This document shows, piece after piece, positions 40,501 to 48,200 of a stretch of DNA of 55,614 nucleotides (position 1 is its first letter; each line of letters starts with the position of its first letter). The notes beneath the pieces are model-generated. The model ran no database searches. It worked only from the letters and a program-made list of their open reading frames with translations, and had not been told where the DNA came from. Made by a program: the position numbers and the translations under genes. Origin of the DNA: JABSOG01 sp041583135 (GTDB lineage: Bacteria; Pseudomonadota; Gammaproteobacteria; Enterobacterales; Alteromonadaceae); the NCBI GenBank assembly GCA_041583135.1, contig JBFHGJ010000029.1, forward strand, positions 1-55,614. Reading direction: 5' to 3'.

Positions 40501-41797
40501 GCGCCAGCATTACCTGAAACAGCGGCGAATGGCTGAGACTGCGCTGCACGCCTAAGCGTTCGACTACTTGTTCAAACGGTAATTGCTGATGGTCATAGGC
40601 TTGTAGCAACATTTGCTGATTTTGCGCCAGCAATTGGTTGAAGCTGGTCTGGGGCGAAAGCTGACATCGCAGCACCAAGGTGTTGACGAAAAAGCCAATG
40701 AGATCTTTGACCTGTGCCTGTTCACGGTTGGCTATTGGGCTGCCTATGACGATATCGTTTTGATTGCTAAGGCGCGCCACCAACAAGGCAAACACGCTGT
40801 ACAAGCCGGTAAACTCGGTGCCGCCAACACGCCCTGATAAGCTTTGCAGCGCCTTACGCTGGCTCGGGCTGATGGTAGAGTGAACAAAGCCGCCATCATA
40901 TTGCTGGTTTTGCGGCCTAGGAAAATCCGTCGGCAAATTGTGCAATACCGGCAAATCGGCCAATTGTTGCTGCCAATAGCCACAAAGGTCTTCCAATACC
41001 GCCCCTTGCAACCATTGTCGCTGCCAATACGCATAGTCGGCATATTGTACGGCGAGCGGTGGCAAAGGATCGCCCTTGCCTTCAACATAGGCGGCATATA
41101 ACTTGGTGAACTCGCGGATCAGTATCGCCATCGACCAACCGTCCGAGGCAATATGGTGCACGGTCACCATAAGCAAATGACGATTGGACTGTTGTTTGAT
41201 AAGTAAGGCTCTAAGCTTTAAATCATTCGCCAGCGAAAAGGCGGTTTTCGCCTGCTTTTGCGCCTCAGTACGAATAAAGGTTTGCTGCTGCGCATCATCA
41301 AGTCCCGCGATGTCACAATATGGCACCAACTCGTTCGGTGCTGGTAGTTGCTGCGGCGCAACAACCTGTTGGAGCGGGTTATCAAGATCATCTCCAACAA
41401 TAAGGGTGCGCAAACTTTCATGCCTGACCAAAATGGTATGAAACGCCTTTTGCAGGGCGGCACTGTCGAGGGTCCCATGCAACACCAACGCACTGCTAAT
41501 GTTATAGTGGGCACTACCCCCTTCGATTGAGTCAAGCATCCAAAGCCGCTGCTGGGCAAACGACAACGGCATATCGGCATCTTTCGGTCTGGCGGCTATC
41601 TCCAACCGCCCCTCTTTTGCCGGCGACTGCAAATAGGCTATCAGCGCGTCTTTATTACCACGGATCAAATTCCCCTGTTGCTCGGTGATAGTCGCATTGG
41701 CGGTTTTGGTTCTGAGTTGGCCATCGACAACAAACAGATAAATGCCGTCGTCATTGAGTTGTTTAATGATTTTCTGCACGCTACCACACCATCTCAT
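28541..41797 (-). CDS. NRPS, four modules: dock-C-A(Orn-like)-T-C-A(Ser)-T-C/E-A(Thr)-T-C-A(Ser)-T
   Basis: 4418 aa. Docking domain within 1-58. Module 1: C (HHIASDGWS near 216) and A with pocket D-M-E-N-S-G-A-V-N (FDMSVEE near 743), closest to the ornithine/hydroxyornithine codes I know. T near 1103. Module 2: C (HHIACDG near 1305) and serine A (D-V-W-H-F-S-L-I-D). T near 2170. Module 3: dual C/E-like domain (HHIAEPEND near 2276), threonine A (D-F-W-N-V-G-M-V-H) and an LGGDS-type T near 3273. Module 4: a divergent C domain (YPLSLTQQGMVFHH near 3360, HHALLDG near 3483) and a second serine A. T near 4357. The tail ENEMELTL is acidic/hydrophobic. ATG 41797 overlaps the previous gene by 17 nt; GTG 41779 (residue 7) just after that stop is an alternative start. 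Confidence 0.95.
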   Translation of the reverse strand: MRWCGSVQKIIKQLNDDGIYLFVVDGQLRTKTANATITEQQGNLIRGNKDALIAYLQSPAKEGRLEIAARPKDADMPLSFAQQRLWMLDSIEGGSAHYNISSALVLHGTLDSAALQKAFHTILVRHESLRTLIVGDDLDNPLQQVVAPQQLPAPNELVPYCDIAGLDDAQQQTFIRTEAQKQAKTAFSLANDLKLRALLIKQQSNRHLLMVTVHHIASDGWSMAILIREFTKLYAAYVEGKGDPLPPLAVQYADYAYWQRQWLQGAVLEDLCGYWQQQLADLPVLHNLPTDFPRPQNQQYDGGFVHSTISPSQRKALQSLSGRVGGTEFTGLYSVFALLVARLSNQNDIVIGSPIANREQAQVKDLIGFFVNTLVLRCQLSPQTSFNQLLAQNQQMLLQAYDHQQLPFEQVVERLGVQRSLSHSPLFQVMLALQNDDGTSVSLPQLSVEPLAAGNGGVSHFDLTLNVRPWQDGFQLVWEYSTHLFAEQTIERFAEHFSVLLDGLLAEPEKPAMAVDMIPAAERNLLLDVWNNTACDYSAQSTIVELFERQAENRPHHSALRFAEQSLSYEQLNAKANRLARHILSRGWARDNGLVGLCFERSIEMVVSILAILKAGGAYLPLDPKLPEARLSYMVADSGLTGILTSSHLSRVLPFNAVDTICLDDEQLSSVLEDFSDADLGTLVATSPQDLAYMLYTSGSTGAPKGVLIEHGGLVNLTEDLKRRYRLSAEDVMLLFAPVSFDMSVEEIFPALCSGCTLVIREDHWLDSVERFYQCCRDYQISVLNLPTAFWHELAWDEGPFLAEQVRHISVGGDKINPAAATHWYQKPGKLPALLNAYGPTECTVNASFAEIKPGSNSIGNALQNTKLYVLNQNNALAGIGVAGQLCVAGIGLARGYHNQPQLTAKQFIDNPFYRPGDAPYYRRLYCTGDLARWSEDGEIECLGRVDHQIKIRGFRIELGEIEAVIKSFSDPNFANVKDTLVVVESDNSQQTQLFGYVVVETPQLLDEPETLAAFEQALRGHLQGQLAAYMVPTRLIFIAEFPMTANGKIDRKALPRPQNLRQAATIVAPRNDTERDLLEIWSRVLNATDICISDDFFARGGHSLLAMRLVSAINKAFAIEFPLRAVFSHGVLAEQAEQIARLRTADNDNSRLAIGVMPPMQHKPLSFTQLRLWMLCQIEGDSSHYNMPSAVKLRGTLDLDALSRACIALIERHQVLRTQYHMADNGQPYQRVLELAELGLDQTNIINSVDLSALSEAQLSEQVSHYVAAQAAQCFDLENDLMLRVQLLRLPDEQFVLLLTTHHIACDGWSTSILIEELCQLYHAFVQQQPNPLAPLSLQYVDYAYWQRQFLQGDELTRQLAYWQQQLCGIPSVHSLPLDKVRPQQQRFVGANYVSRIDNDLSAALLRFCQSHNATLFMGLYSVFATLLARLSHGKDIVIGTAVANRDQEEIAELVGFFVNTLVLRCDLSQNPDFEQLLDSNRHMLLDAYAHQQVPFEQLVEALKPERSLSYSPLFQVMLVLQNTQESTLALPGLSVAQLQQSAAVAKYDLTLNVTELADGLALGWQYNSDLFESSSIELMAQSFESLLRGMLKQPRSGVLSAPILSAEQQQKLRTWNDTEVAFNTEQLAHQAFEHMASVQPHAVAVIDGQQQFSYQSLNQQANRLARLLVERYQVKPDTRVGICLARGSNMVVSILAVLKAAGAYVPLEPQYPAERLAYIIDNSGVAAVLTEQQWAQDGQIDAQLAICLDTEAHRNEVAGYRDENLGVSALNSQHLAYVIYTSGSTGQPKGVMVEHRALVNRIDWMQRQYGCDASDKILQKTPFSFDVSVWEFIWPLSAGATMVLAKPQGHKDPHYLSELIAEQQITKLHFVPSMLASMLSLGDLAAAKSLRQVFCSGEALALNHVELFKLQCPDVALHNLYGPTEAAIDVSYWDCAGPLLPGHGIPIGRPISNIQLQVCDDFGQPVPIGALGELYIGGVGLARGYINQPQLTAERFIFDQQQTRWYKTGDLVRWQSDGQLAYLGRMDHQVKIRGLRIELGEIETVLTGLSEVREAVVIADDTEQNLVAYLVLNDPDRAPSNQTLIKQLSRTLPDYMVPQLYHVLPAMPVTNNGKLDRKALPKCTASEQAVAYVAPQSPTQCLVADIWSAVLAVDKPGLNDNFFALGGHSLRVMEVIAHLRQRGVSATARLVFSHPLLGDFADAIDANTDVSVEDFVVPDNLIPEHCLKITPQMLNLIQLNEAELTAIAQSVSGGEGNIQDIYPLGPLQQGMLFHHIAEPENDPYVMSSLFSVADDLQLAKLVEALQFVIDRHDILRTAVVWQGLTQPVQVVLRHAPLQQHTLNIAPEFDIKGAMQGLCLGRSELRGAIDGAEHIGRFDLTSPSLLRLTCAWDALSERHYVLLELHHIIADHVTLDIVRQEANAYCNGLQASLAPAVPYRAYIAHCLARVDNQDAASYFADMLGDVDSISAPFGIVDIRCGAINDIQIPLDRELASALRRQCQQQGMAAAAYFHAAWALVLAACCDRQDVVFGTVLSGRLQGIEGGDTMPGVFINTLPVRVKLAAKTVEQLLRQTNSALHQLLNFEYVSLAQAQRHSALASDAPLFTAMINYRHSRIDAETAAVEQEPPLLEFIAGQERSNYPLSLLVDDFADNFALTIQAAHSIDAQQVGEYVVHVLTQLCNPEVVQLSQIDVVPPAQRQTILAMSNHQCLEAASCAQNDETLVTLFEAIAERHQASVALVFEQQQLSYQQLNCRANQLAFYLQERRGIKPGDLVGICLERGIDTIVAILAVLKAGGAYVPLDPDMPASRVEYILQQAKLDTVLTHSALCEKLTIDDAQALCLDSLDWRSDSSAFSKGPVVSLSADSPAYVIFTSGSTGQPKGVVVSHHNVVRLLSSAQTEFAFDHQDVWTLFHSFAFDFSVWEIWGALAFGGRLVIVPYWVSRSPSDFYDLVLSQQVTVLNQTPSAFTAFIQNDIETGVGASLALRYVVFGGEALNFASLKPWFAKHGDSQPKLINMYGITETTVHVTFGRVDLALIAKSHGASIIGRPLSDLSVLILDEQQKLLPPQVAGEMYVGGAGVTLGYLEQPGLSAERFVHIPHLGAQRFYRTGDIGRYRSDGELEYLGRRDSQVKIRGFRIELGEIQHALMAFEGVNDAYVMTQPNDTGDNDRRIVAYLVGSEDLSVASVREHLSAFLPNYMIPAAFAILPALPLTGNGKVDVARLPSVDAALAQQSYEAPCSALQATLCDVWQQVLDIEQVGINDNYFALGGDSILAIRLVAQAKMQQIELSIEQLFKAPTIAHLSALIVESDGETRGLQQVEPFSLIDQEERAMLAAQIADNTIVDAYPLSLTQQGMVFHHLMYQGQGVYHDLFSTKMSQSWSLEAFEQALGQLVEDNELLRSIVFEQGKRLLHTIQGKIELPLEVVDLRQFTTEQQQAELSAFAASDVVSGFSPGKPLWYITIHRLGDDHFQFSLSFHHALLDGWSVATMQANLLKLYLQALAPEPSVAPNNPERPLPYRQFIAQELEMLADEGAAEYWQAQLADCRLPWWTGQEKTSSGHCQVVATERQSALISQLAKTMQIHEKSIFMAIHLQLLSALNGGEDLTTSVVFNGRPEGSGSELTLGLFLNTLPFNAKLGRNNIDDTKATWQDWIAAIDGQLLELSRYRKYPLAKIQQQSGLDFAASLFNYVNFHIYDRLEGLVEISGSETFEQTNYLYGLTCANNGGRHILSLKLDGGIFSEQAIERIQGYLEVLLESVCSAPQGVVNQLELASLSERQQWQHWNNTDRDFDREVKIHQLFEQQVSLNPGQVAVKFDDRQLSYAELNQRANRLAGYLIAERGVRPDTLVGICMERSIDMVVAILAVLKAGGAYVPLDPKYPLQRIQYMLGDSALKTVLSQHRFSDCDIEPAQLFDKTQAVYLDEAFWPQLDTYPADDVQVSGLTSRHLAYVIYTSGSTGQPKGVMVEHQALVNRIGWMQRQYGCDNSDTILQKTPFSFDVSVWEFMWPLTTGARLVLAKPGGHLQPDYLVDLIASERVTKVHFVPSMLASLLNFVDVARTDSGLGRSLAQVFCSGEALALSHVEQFKRQCPQVALHNLYGPTEAAIDVSYWDCSGELSRHHSVPIGRPIDNIQLKVVDRNGQLAVTGAPGELYIGGVGLARGYLNRGQMTKERFVVDGKQRRWYRTGDLVRWSDCGQLIYLGRLDHQVKIRGFRIELGEIEAALNRLASVKESLVVAAQNAAGEPCLVGYVVLQSTADDNRGATSESLKSELAQQLPEYMVPALLMMLPAIPVTSNGKADRNALPKPDFSALQIEYVAPSNEIEQQLADIWQQILGLERIGVDDNFFTIGGHSLSVVQLLVNINRQFEMEVTLKQFFDAQTIRTLGRVISTHQIINDVQFTQQDQLGENEMELTL

Positions 41798-44700
41798 TCA
41801 TATCTTGTGCCTCTGCCATTTGCTGATTTTTGGCAATGGTCATTTGCTGTTCGATCATTTCAGCCAAGCGGCGTACCGAAGTGGCGGTGAAAAAGTCGGT
41901 CATATTCAAACTAACCGCCATCTGCTCCTGGATCATCGCATTGAGCTGCAATGCCAATACCGAGTGCCCACCTAAGCTAAAGAAATTGTCATCAAGCCCC
42001 ACCTGTTCACACTTAAGCAAGGTTGCCATCATCTGACACAGTAAGATCTCACATTCGCTTTGCGGCGCCACATAGGCCACCTGATGTGCCGCCAAATCAA
42101 ACTCAGGCAACGCCTTGATATCCAATTTACCGTTGGCGGTCAGCGCAAAGCGCTCTATCGGCACAAATGCACTGGGGAGCATATAAACCGGCACTTTGCC
42201 CATTAAGAACTCGCGTAGTTCAGCGCTGCTACTTGGCTGTTCCAGCCAGCTGAAATACGCCACCAGATGGGTGTTGTCGTTATTGTCTTTTCGGGCAAGC
42301 ACCAACGCCTTAGTGACATTGGGATGTTTGACCAATTGCGCTTCGATTTCGCCGGGCTCAATTCTAAAGCCGCGGATCTTCAACTGGTTGTCCACCCGCC
42401 CCATAAACTCTATGTTGCCATCGGCGCGATATCGACCTTGGTCACCGGTACGGTATAGCCTCTGTTGCAACCCCTCATGATATATGAACTGCTTTGCGGT
42501 CAAATCCGGTTGACCGTAATACTCTCTGGCTACGCCGACACCACCGATGAACAACTCGCCCGTTACGCCCACAGGACAATGTTGCAATTGGCTGTTGAGA
42601 ATATAAAACGATTGGCCATTAAGGGGCTTACCATAAGGAATGCTGCGCAAATGTTGGGTATCGCTGGTAATGGGATAATGAATCGACCAAATGGCCGCCT
42701 CGGTGGCGCCACCTAGGCTGTAAAGATTGCTGCCGGGAAAACCATGCCACAGCCTGGCGGGCAGTTTAGGGTCAATCCAATCGCCACTCATCATCACCAC
42801 CCGTAGCGGCGCATCGCTTATGCGACCGGTCAACGCTAATTGATCGACCAACAGGCCTGCCGAAGTCGGCACACTGTTCCAGAGGGTGATGCTTTCACGC
42901 TCGACCATGGTTAACCAGTGCTGCGGATTTTTGGTTTGTTTGTCATCGGGAAAGACCACTGTACCGCCGACAGCCAACAAGCCAAAAAAGTCGTAGACCG
43001 ACAAATCAAAACTCAAAGCCGATACCGCCAACACCCTATCGTTACAATCGATTTGATATTGGGCATTGATGTCCAACAACGTATTGACGGCGCTGGCGTG
43101 CTCTATCGCCACCCCTTTAGGCGTGCCGGTAGAGCCAGAGGTAAAGATCACATAGGCAAGGTCGTTGGGCTGTTGACGGCTTGAAAACGCCGCAGCCTCA
43201 CTCAACAACGCAGCGCTATCAAGTGACTCTTGTGCTTGCGTTTCGACCGGTTCGACCGTCACCACGGTCAATTCACGGGTATCTAAATCATCCCCAGCCT
43301 GAGCGATCACCAGCTTTGTTTGCGAGCGGGTTAAGATCTCTTGACAGCGCTGCGCTGGCCAGTCGCGCTCTAGCGGCAGATAAGCGCCACCGGCCATCAT
43401 CACAGCCAATGTGGCCACCAGTTGCTGACGACCTTTGGCCAATCTCACCGCCACCAATTGTTGCGGCGCGACAGCTAACACCAGCAGTTGCTCGCTCAGC
43501 GCTTTGGCCTGGGCAAACAGCGCCAAATAGCTCATCTGTCCAAATTCATCGACCACAGCCGTTTTGTTGGGGAACTTTGCCACCGCTTGAATAAACAACT
43601 CGTGCAAACACTGATGATAGTCATGCGCTAAATGGCTTCGATTCCACTGACATACCATGCGTTGATATTGTGACTCGCTTAGCAGCGGCAGCGCTGCAAC
43701 GCTTTGGTCGGTTGCAACAACTATCTCTTCGAGCAGGCGGGTGAAATGCTCGGCCATTGCAGCGATGGTTGGTTCATCGAACAACGCCTTTGCATACTCC
43801 CAACTCAACGCCAAGCCGTCTTGGGTTTGCTGTACATTCAACAGAATGTCGAACTTCGCCACTTGGCTTTGTAATGGCAGCGAACGCATGTTCAACTGCG
43901 GCAATTCAAACCGAGTGATATCCATCGCTTGCGCATCTTGGCGGTTTTGAAACGACAACATCACCTGAACCAAGGGGCTATGGCTGATGTCACGGGGTGG
44001 ATTTAGCGTTTCCACCAGCTTTTCAAACGGCATTTGTTGGTGGTCAAACGCATCTAGCAGGTAACGTTTGCCCTGTTCAAGCAATTGCGCAAAGGTTTGT
44101 TCGCCGTTTAGCTTGAGTCTTAATATTAAGGTATTAGCAAAAAAGCCGACCAAAGGCGCCAGATCATGATCTTCACGATTGGCCACAGGCGTACCGACGA
44201 TAATGTCTGTATCGCCGCTATGACGATGCATCAACAAGCTAAAGGCGCAGTGAAGGACCATGAACAAAGTGGCCTGATGGCCCTCGGCCAACCGTTCCAA
44301 ACCCTCAAGGGTGGCCTTTTTGATAACATGTTGGTAGTGTCCGGCGCTAAAATCTTGCTGCTCCTGCCTTGGTCTATCTAATGGCAGATTGTGCACCCAA
44401 GGCATCTCTTTAAGGGTGTTTTGCCAAAACGTCAGTTGGCGCTCAAGCTGCTCACCGGCAAACCATTGATGTTGCCAATGGGCATAATCGGCATATTGTA
44501 ATTTCAGCGGCGCAAGATCTGCCGCGCCTTCGCCGTCAGTATCCACTTGCGCACGATACAATTGCGCCAGTTCATTGACGATAATGCTGCGCGACCACCC
44601 ATCCGAGGCGATATGATGCATGTTGAGCAACAAGATGTGGCGCTGTGGCGAGAGCTTGATCAGGTCGGCCCGCAACATCAAATCGTCACTCAAATCGAAC

Positions 44701-45206
44701 GGTTTCGCCGCTTGCTCATGACAGAGCGTCTGCCACGCCTGTGCCTGTCCATCACCTTGCTGCTGCGTCAAATCCCAACATTGTAGCGGCAACTCGTCAC
44801 GCTCGGTGATCACTTGCAGCCCCATCCCTTCTTCACCAGTGCGATAGACGGTGCGCAGGATATGATGGCGCCTCAGCAACTGATTCAGGCTATTTTGCAA
44901 CACGGTCATATTGAGTTGACCGTCAATTTCAACCAAAGCGGGCATGTTGTACTGTCCCGGCTGAGGGTTGATCTTTTCAATCATCCACAACCTTTGCTGG
45001 GTATAGGACAGACGTTCGACTTGCCGACTGGAGTGGATCCCCAGTTGTTCAAAATACGCCAGCAAGTCACTTTTGAGCGCTTTGAGTTGCGCAATCTGCT
45101 CGGCACTGACGGCACCTTTAGGCGCTTTGAGTTTCAAACTGCCATCGACCAGCAATAGCTCGGCTCCTTGGGTGGAGAGTTGATGTAAAAAATCCAAAAG
45201 CGTCAT
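41781..45206 (-). CDS. NRPS, single cysteine module: dock-C-A(Cys)-T
   Basis: 1141 aa. TubC-type docking domain 1-55 with a basic patch (KLKAPKG). The C domain is an ordinary condensation type, with HHIASDGWS near 198 rather than the DxxxxDxxS of heterocyclization domains, so Cys should enter as an open amino acid. The A domain (core near 695, FDLSVYDFFG near 736) has pocket D-L-Y-N-M-S-L-I-W, one residue from the cysteine code D-L-Y-N-L-S-L-I-W. T domain GGHSVL near 1081. C-terminal tail DMNEMVW. It is the only single-module synthetase in the window. Its ATG overlaps the upstream stop (ATGA). Confidence 0.94.
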   Translation of the reverse strand: MTLLDFLHQLSTQGAELLLVDGSLKLKAPKGAVSAEQIAQLKALKSDLLAYFEQLGIHSSRQVERLSYTQQRLWMIEKINPQPGQYNMPALVEIDGQLNMTVLQNSLNQLLRRHHILRTVYRTGEEGMGLQVITERDELPLQCWDLTQQQGDGQAQAWQTLCHEQAAKPFDLSDDLMLRADLIKLSPQRHILLLNMHHIASDGWSRSIIVNELAQLYRAQVDTDGEGAADLAPLKLQYADYAHWQHQWFAGEQLERQLTFWQNTLKEMPWVHNLPLDRPRQEQQDFSAGHYQHVIKKATLEGLERLAEGHQATLFMVLHCAFSLLMHRHSGDTDIIVGTPVANREDHDLAPLVGFFANTLILRLKLNGEQTFAQLLEQGKRYLLDAFDHQQMPFEKLVETLNPPRDISHSPLVQVMLSFQNRQDAQAMDITRFELPQLNMRSLPLQSQVAKFDILLNVQQTQDGLALSWEYAKALFDEPTIAAMAEHFTRLLEEIVVATDQSVAALPLLSESQYQRMVCQWNRSHLAHDYHQCLHELFIQAVAKFPNKTAVVDEFGQMSYLALFAQAKALSEQLLVLAVAPQQLVAVRLAKGRQQLVATLAVMMAGGAYLPLERDWPAQRCQEILTRSQTKLVIAQAGDDLDTRELTVVTVEPVETQAQESLDSAALLSEAAAFSSRQQPNDLAYVIFTSGSTGTPKGVAIEHASAVNTLLDINAQYQIDCNDRVLAVSALSFDLSVYDFFGLLAVGGTVVFPDDKQTKNPQHWLTMVERESITLWNSVPTSAGLLVDQLALTGRISDAPLRVVMMSGDWIDPKLPARLWHGFPGSNLYSLGGATEAAIWSIHYPITSDTQHLRSIPYGKPLNGQSFYILNSQLQHCPVGVTGELFIGGVGVAREYYGQPDLTAKQFIYHEGLQQRLYRTGDQGRYRADGNIEFMGRVDNQLKIRGFRIEPGEIEAQLVKHPNVTKALVLARKDNNDNTHLVAYFSWLEQPSSSAELREFLMGKVPVYMLPSAFVPIERFALTANGKLDIKALPEFDLAAHQVAYVAPQSECEILLCQMMATLLKCEQVGLDDNFFSLGGHSVLALQLNAMIQEQMAVSLNMTDFFTATSVRRLAEMIEQQMTIAKNQQMAEAQDMNEMVW

Positions 45207-48200
45207 AGCTCAATCTCTTCAATGTCTGATTCGTCGAGTGCCGACTGATGCCGGGCGGTGATATTGGTGCCGTCTGATTGTTGCGAAGTCGCAGGCGACT
45301 GCTGGCGCAAGACCAGTTCCAACTGACGTATGGTATTGGCTTCGAACAACTGCCTGAGTGATACACGATAGTTTAATGAAGCAGCGAGCATCGATGTCAG
45401 TTTGACCCCAAGCAGCGAATTGCCACCTAGTAGGAAAAAGTTATCGTCGATACCAACCTTTTCAAGTTGCAACACATCTTGAAACAGTTCACATAATTGT
45501 GTCTGCAATGGATTTTCCGGCGGCTGATAATGATTGCTATCGCCCTCTAAAGAGAGTTTCGGCAGCCCGTTACGGTCAAGCTTACCATTAGGGGTCAACG
45601 GTAGCGCCTGCAACACCTTGATGTGCTCAGGAACCATATAATCGGGTAAATGCTGGGCGACATGCTCGCGCACTTGGGCGATTAGCGCGCTGTCATCCTG
45701 TCCGTCTGCGGCCACAACATATGCGACCAGCAAAGGCTGCTCTGCGGCCTGTTCATCGACAATCACCAGCGCTTGAGTCACTTGCGCCATGCGCTTGATG
45801 GTCAGCTCTATCTCTGCCAATTCGATACGGAATCCCCGTAAATTGACTTGGTGGTCGCTACGGCCGACATAGTTAAGCCGCCCCTGCTGGTCGTATCGCA
45901 CCAGATCACCGGTTCTAAACATCATTTCATCGGCAGCGGCATTTGGGTTGACCAAGCAGTGCTGATAGAACTTACGATCACTGCGCTGGCGGTCATTCAA
46001 ATAGCCTTTGGCCAAATGGCGACGATATACATAAAGCTCTCCGACACATCCCACAGCCACTGGCTGCTGATACTCGTCCAATACGTACAAACTGACATTA
46101 CGCAGTGGCATACCGATAGGAATGCTTTGATCTGCACCTGGCTCAAGGTCGCTGGTATCGAACAAACTGCAGCCGACGATAACCTCAGTACAACCATAGT
46201 GATTGTAGATCTTCGCCTGTGGGAAGAAGCGTCGCAGCAAGGACAAATCGTTGCCGTTGAATTGGTCGCCGCCGATCACAAAGGTATGTTGGCGCAAACA
46301 ATGCTGCTCATCCCCTGTCAAAGCAACTAGGGTTCTGACATGGGCCGGCGTCATGCGCAATAACCGCGGCTGCTCGCAATCGAGAATGCGCTGCCAGATT
46401 TGCTCGAATGAAGTGTCCTGTTCAAACAGCTCGACACAGGTACCACTGAGCAGTGGAATGAACAAACACGGCACCGTGACGCCAAAACTCAAGCTGGTCA
46501 TGACAAAAGCGCCGCGCAGATGCTCGCCGCCATAATCGGCCATGCCGGAATAGCAATAGGCCAAAAGCCCGGTATGGGTTAGCTCAACCCCTTTTGGTGT
46601 GCCGGTAGAGCCTGAGGTGTAAATAACGGTAGCAACACTGTCGCCACTAACCTGTGATGTTGGGTTTTCGCTGCTGTAATGCTCGGCTTGGGCGCGATAC
46701 TCATCACTGTCGAGAACCACCAGCGTTGCGGCCATACTCTCAAGGGACGCACGGTCTTTTTGCTGCACCAAAAGCAGTTCGATACCGGCATCTTGAACCA
46801 TATAAGCGATACGATTGGCCGGATAGCTCGGGTCGATAGGCACATAAGCGCAACCGGCCTTAAGTATGCCGACAATGGCTATCATCGCGTCTATCGAACG
46901 GGTCATCGCCACCCCAACCAAAGGCTGACTTTCGGCATTTTCGAACCTGTCTTTCAGTAAATGCGCCAACCGATTGGCTTGTGCGTTAAAAGACGCGTAG
47001 CTTAACTCGACACCATTACAACAAAGGGCAGTCGCATTAGGCGTTGTGACGCAATGTTGCTCAAAAATACGCGTGATTGCGACTTGAGGGTGTTCGAGAG
47101 GCTCGGCTTGAAAAACGCGGTTGATCAGCTGTTTATCGCTCTTGGCCATAAAATCCAACCGAGCAATAGCCTGACCCGGTTGCGCTAGTACGTTTGCCAG
47201 CAATACGTTGAAACTTTCAGCAAAGGTATTTAAGGTCTGTACGCCGAACAAACTCGAATTGGCCACCCAAAACAGGTCGATATCTTGGTCCTTTTTGACC
47301 CCATGTAGCGCTAGGTCAAAACGGCTGGTGGTGACAAAATGTTGGGTAAACAGGTTCTCTGCCCCGGCTTTGAACGTCGCCGATTGCCCTGCGCTCAAGT
47401 TGTCCAATGAAAAACGCAATTGCGCCACCGGATTGTAACTGCCGCTACGGGGCGGATTTAAATCGTTGACCAATAAGTCATAGGGCAGCTCTAGGTGGTG
47501 CTGATCTGCAACATAACGACGGGCGCATTCGCGCAGCAGCTGATTGAAACTCAAGGCGCCATCAAGCTCGGTGCGGATCACATGGTTGTTGACAAAAAAG
47601 CCAATCAAGTGCTTTAACTGGCGCTCGCCGCGCCCGGCTACCGGTGAACTCACCACCACATCCGTTTGATTGGAATAACGGCCAACCCACAGCGCAAACA
47701 ACGTTTGCATTACCACAAACAAGGTGGTGCCATGTGCCTGAGCCAACTGTTGCAAGCCTTCAACTTGGGCCTCGCTCAATGAATGCTTGTGTACAATACC
47801 GTCGTTGTCTTGCACTTTTGGCCGGGTGTTATCCAGCGGTAAAGCATGTAACTGAGGAATATCGGCAAGCCGCGCACGCCAGTATACCAGTTGGGCTTCA
47901 ATATCCCCTTGCTCATATAGCTTACGTTGCCAATACGCATAGTCGGCGTAGCTCACCGGTAATGGTGGTAATTGAGCCTCATGCCCTTGACACAATGCCA
48001 CATAACAAGCTTCAAGTTCAGTTAGGAAGATTTCCACCGAGGCGCCGTCAAACGCGATATGATGGATACTGACCAACAGACCGCCCTGCTGCAAGCCACA
48101 CCGGCTCATCGCTGCGACGTAAAGCACTCGGATCATCAAGTCCGAGGACAAGTCGAACGGCTGGGTCTGCTGTTGGTCGATGAGCTTGTCTATCTCTTGC

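Noticed and set aside
41777..41797. Frameshift between the Cys module and the four-module synthetase
   Set aside because: Each gene has its own intact T domain/tail and docking domain; the 17-nt overlap is normal gene packing.
41781..45206. Heterocyclization (thiazoline-forming) module for Cys
   Set aside because: The condensation domain shows HHIASDGWS and not the DxxxxDxxS motif of Cy domains.
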